From Eurosta solidaginis (Eukaryota; Arthropoda; Insecta; Diptera; Tephritidae), in contig NW_027136907.1 in assembly GCF_040869045.1 (NCBI RefSeq), forward strand, positions 124,001 to 188,000: a stretch of 64,000 bases of DNA. The letters run 5' to 3'. Position 1 is the stretch's first letter, and every line of letters begins with the position of its first letter. Below are positions 62,312-64,000 of the stretch, piece after piece. The position numbers were made by a program, and so were the translations under genes. Below the pieces are notes generated by a model. That model saw only the letters and a program-made list of their open reading frames with translations. It did not search any database and was not told where the DNA came from.

Positions 62312-64000
62312 TGATGCAAACAACTGATGAGTTATCTACTTAAATTTGATGAACAAAACGACTTACGTATTTTAAACATGCTAACCTTTAGCGCGGTAAG
62401 CAAATTAAAAAAAAAACGCAATATGTAGGCTACACGAGAACGGAGACGTCGAGTAACCAAAACAAATGCGTTAAACAAATTCGTACACGTTATTTATCAA
62501 TTTAACTCTAGAATTAAAGGATATACAACGAGAAACAACGTTTGACAACCTTTAAACAGTTTTAATAACTATCTCAAAAATTATCGCTCTGATGCAAACA
62601 ACTGATGAGTTATCTACTCAAATTTGTTGAACAAACGACTTATGTATTTTAAACATGCTAACCTTTAGCCCGGTAAGCAAATAAAAAAAAAAAACGCAAT
62701 ATGTAGGCTACACGAGAACGGAGACGTCGAGTAACCAAAAAAAATGCGTCAAACAAATTCGTACACGTTATTTATCAATTTAACTCTAGAATTAAAGGAT
62801 ATACAACGAGAAACAACGTTTGACAACCTTTAAACAGTTTTAATAACTATCTCAAAAATTGTCGCTCTGATGCAAACAACTGATGAGTTATCTACTTAAA
62901 TGTGATGAACAAAACGACTTACGTATTTTAAACATGCTAACCTTTAGCGCGGTAAGCAAATTAAAAAAAAAAACGCAATATGTAGGCTACACGAGAACGG
63001 AGACGTCGAGTAACCAAAACAAATGCGTTAAACAAATTCGTACACGTTATTTATCAATTTAACTCTAGAATTAAAGGATATACAACGAGAAACAACGTTT
63101 GACAACCTTTAAACAGTTTTAATAACTATCTCAAAAATTGTCGCTCTGATGCAAACAACTGATGAGTTATCTACTTAAATTTGATGAACAAAACGACTTA
63201 CGTATTTTAAACATGCTAACCTTTAGCCCGGTAAGCAAACTAAAAAAAAAACGCAATATGTAAGCTACACGAGAACGGAGACGTCGAGTAACCAAAACAA
63301 ATGCGTTAAACAAATTCGTACACGTTATTTATCAATTTAACTCTAGAATTAAAGGATATACAACGAGAAACAACGTTTGACAACCTTTAAACAGTTTTAA
63401 TAACTATCTCAAAAATTGTCGCTCTGATGCAAACAACTGATGAGTTATCTACTTAAATTTGATGAACAAAACGACTTACGTATTTTAAACATGCTAACCT
63501 TTAGCGCGGTAAGCAAATTAAAAAAAAAACGCAATATGTAGGCTACACGAGAACGGAGACGTCGAGTAACCAAAACAAATGCGTTAAACAAATTCGTACA
63601 CGTTATTTATCAATTTAACTCTAGAATTAAAGGATATACAACGAGAAACAACGTTTGACAACCTTTAAACAGTTTTAATAACTATCTCAAAAATTGTCGC
63701 TCTGATGCAAACAACTGATGAGTTATCTACTTAAATTTGATGAACAAAACGACTTACGTATTTTAAACATGCTAACCTTTAGCCCGGTAAGCAAATTAAA
63801 AAAAAAACGCAATATGTAGGCTACACGAGAACGGAAACGTCGAGTAACCAAAACAAATGCGTTAAACAAATTCGTACACGTTATTTATCAATTTAACTCT
63901 AGAATTAAAGGATATACAACGAGAAACAACGTTTGACAACCTTTAAACAGTTTTAATAACTATCTCAAAAATTATCGCTCTGATGCAAACAACTGATGAG
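62312..64000 (+). repeat. Monomers 225-230 plus partial unit, 6-unit echo of 219-224
   Basis: Starts: 62312, 62590, 62868, 63147, 63425, 63703, then a partial unit at 63981. Monomer 225 (AGCGCGG) and 226 (CTACTC, GAACAAACG, AAATAAAA, CCAAAAAAAATG) match 219 and 220, 1671 bp to the left. Monomers 227 and 229 also have AGCGCGG, and 228 has AAACTAAAA with TGTAAGC. The array continues beyond the window. Confidence 0.82.

Larger units (their letters stand above)
1..64000 (+). repeat. 278-bp satellite array, 230 head-to-tail monomers
   Basis: The entire window is a tandem repeat with unit start TGATGCAAAC. I located 230 complete units and a 20-base partial one at 63981. The mean length is 278.2 bp; most units are 276-282 bp, and the extremes are 265 (monomer 132) and 288 (monomer 168). 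All units have the same orientation, and no foreign sequence interrupts them. Most length variation comes from one poly-A tract. Neighbouring units differ by a few substitutions, and copies one higher-order period apart are often more alike than adjacent ones. This is typical of eukaryotic satellite DNA homogenised by unequal exchange. I do not recognise the family. A centromeric or other heterochromatic location is inferred only from array size and organisation. The orientation label is arbitrary. Confidence 0.98.

Noticed and set aside
1..64000. CRISPR array or phage-type direct repeats
   Set aside because: The repeated unit is 278 bp with no unique spacers, and nothing resembling cas genes or prokaryotic genes is present.
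1..64000. Inverted monomers or a transposon insertion in the array
   Set aside because: Every unit start was found in the same orientation at 265-288 bp steps, leaving no room for inserted or inverted sequence.

Overview
The whole window is one uninterrupted satellite DNA array. A unit of about 278 bp repeats head to tail in a single orientation from base 1 to base 64000. Taking TGATGCAAAC as the unit start, I count 230 complete monomers plus a 20-base partial unit at 63981-64000. The mean unit length is 278.2 bp (63980/230), with a range of 265 to 288. I found no gene, RNA gene, transposon, inverted unit or unique sequence. The array runs off both ends of the window. The consensus unit is about 32% G+C (A 114, C 50, G 40, T 74 in 278). 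It holds a poly-A tract of 8-14 bases, 14 CpG sites, an 18-bp near-palindrome and an 8-bp direct repeat.

A tandem array of this size and purity, with nested multi-monomer repeats, points to eukaryotic heterochromatin, most likely centromeric, pericentromeric or subtelomeric. I do not recognise the monomer and cannot name the species. CpG is about twice the level expected from base composition, so heavy germline CpG methylation is unlikely. That fits many invertebrates, including insects, but does not identify a lineage.

Shared rare variants divide the array into zones. At 1-9193 (monomers 1-33) long-range order is weak. At 9194-16136 a 5-monomer block is repeated, and then a 10-monomer block. 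At 16696-21697 there is a 12-monomer repeat. At 22258-28382 there is a 13-monomer repeat. At 28383-46441 a 24-monomer higher-order repeat of about 6.67 kb is present as two full copies, one copy shortened to 14 monomers, and a 3-monomer start of another. At 46442-52567 order is weak again. At 52568-63980 there are repeats at 24-, 9-, 6-, 3- and 2-monomer spacing.

Several monomers are chimeras that join the head of one subtype to the tail of another, as unequal crossing-over or gene conversion would produce. Other scars include three independent 13-bp deletions between the 8-bp direct repeats, a 7-bp tandem duplication exactly where the 24-monomer repeat ends, and a snap-back hairpin mutation at 59865-59878. 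Short open frames occur in some copies on both strands, but they are by-products of poly-A length or of the 13-bp deletion and are not called as genes. The interest of the window lies in how this satellite evolves and in possible binding sites in its monomer. I see no protein-based system.
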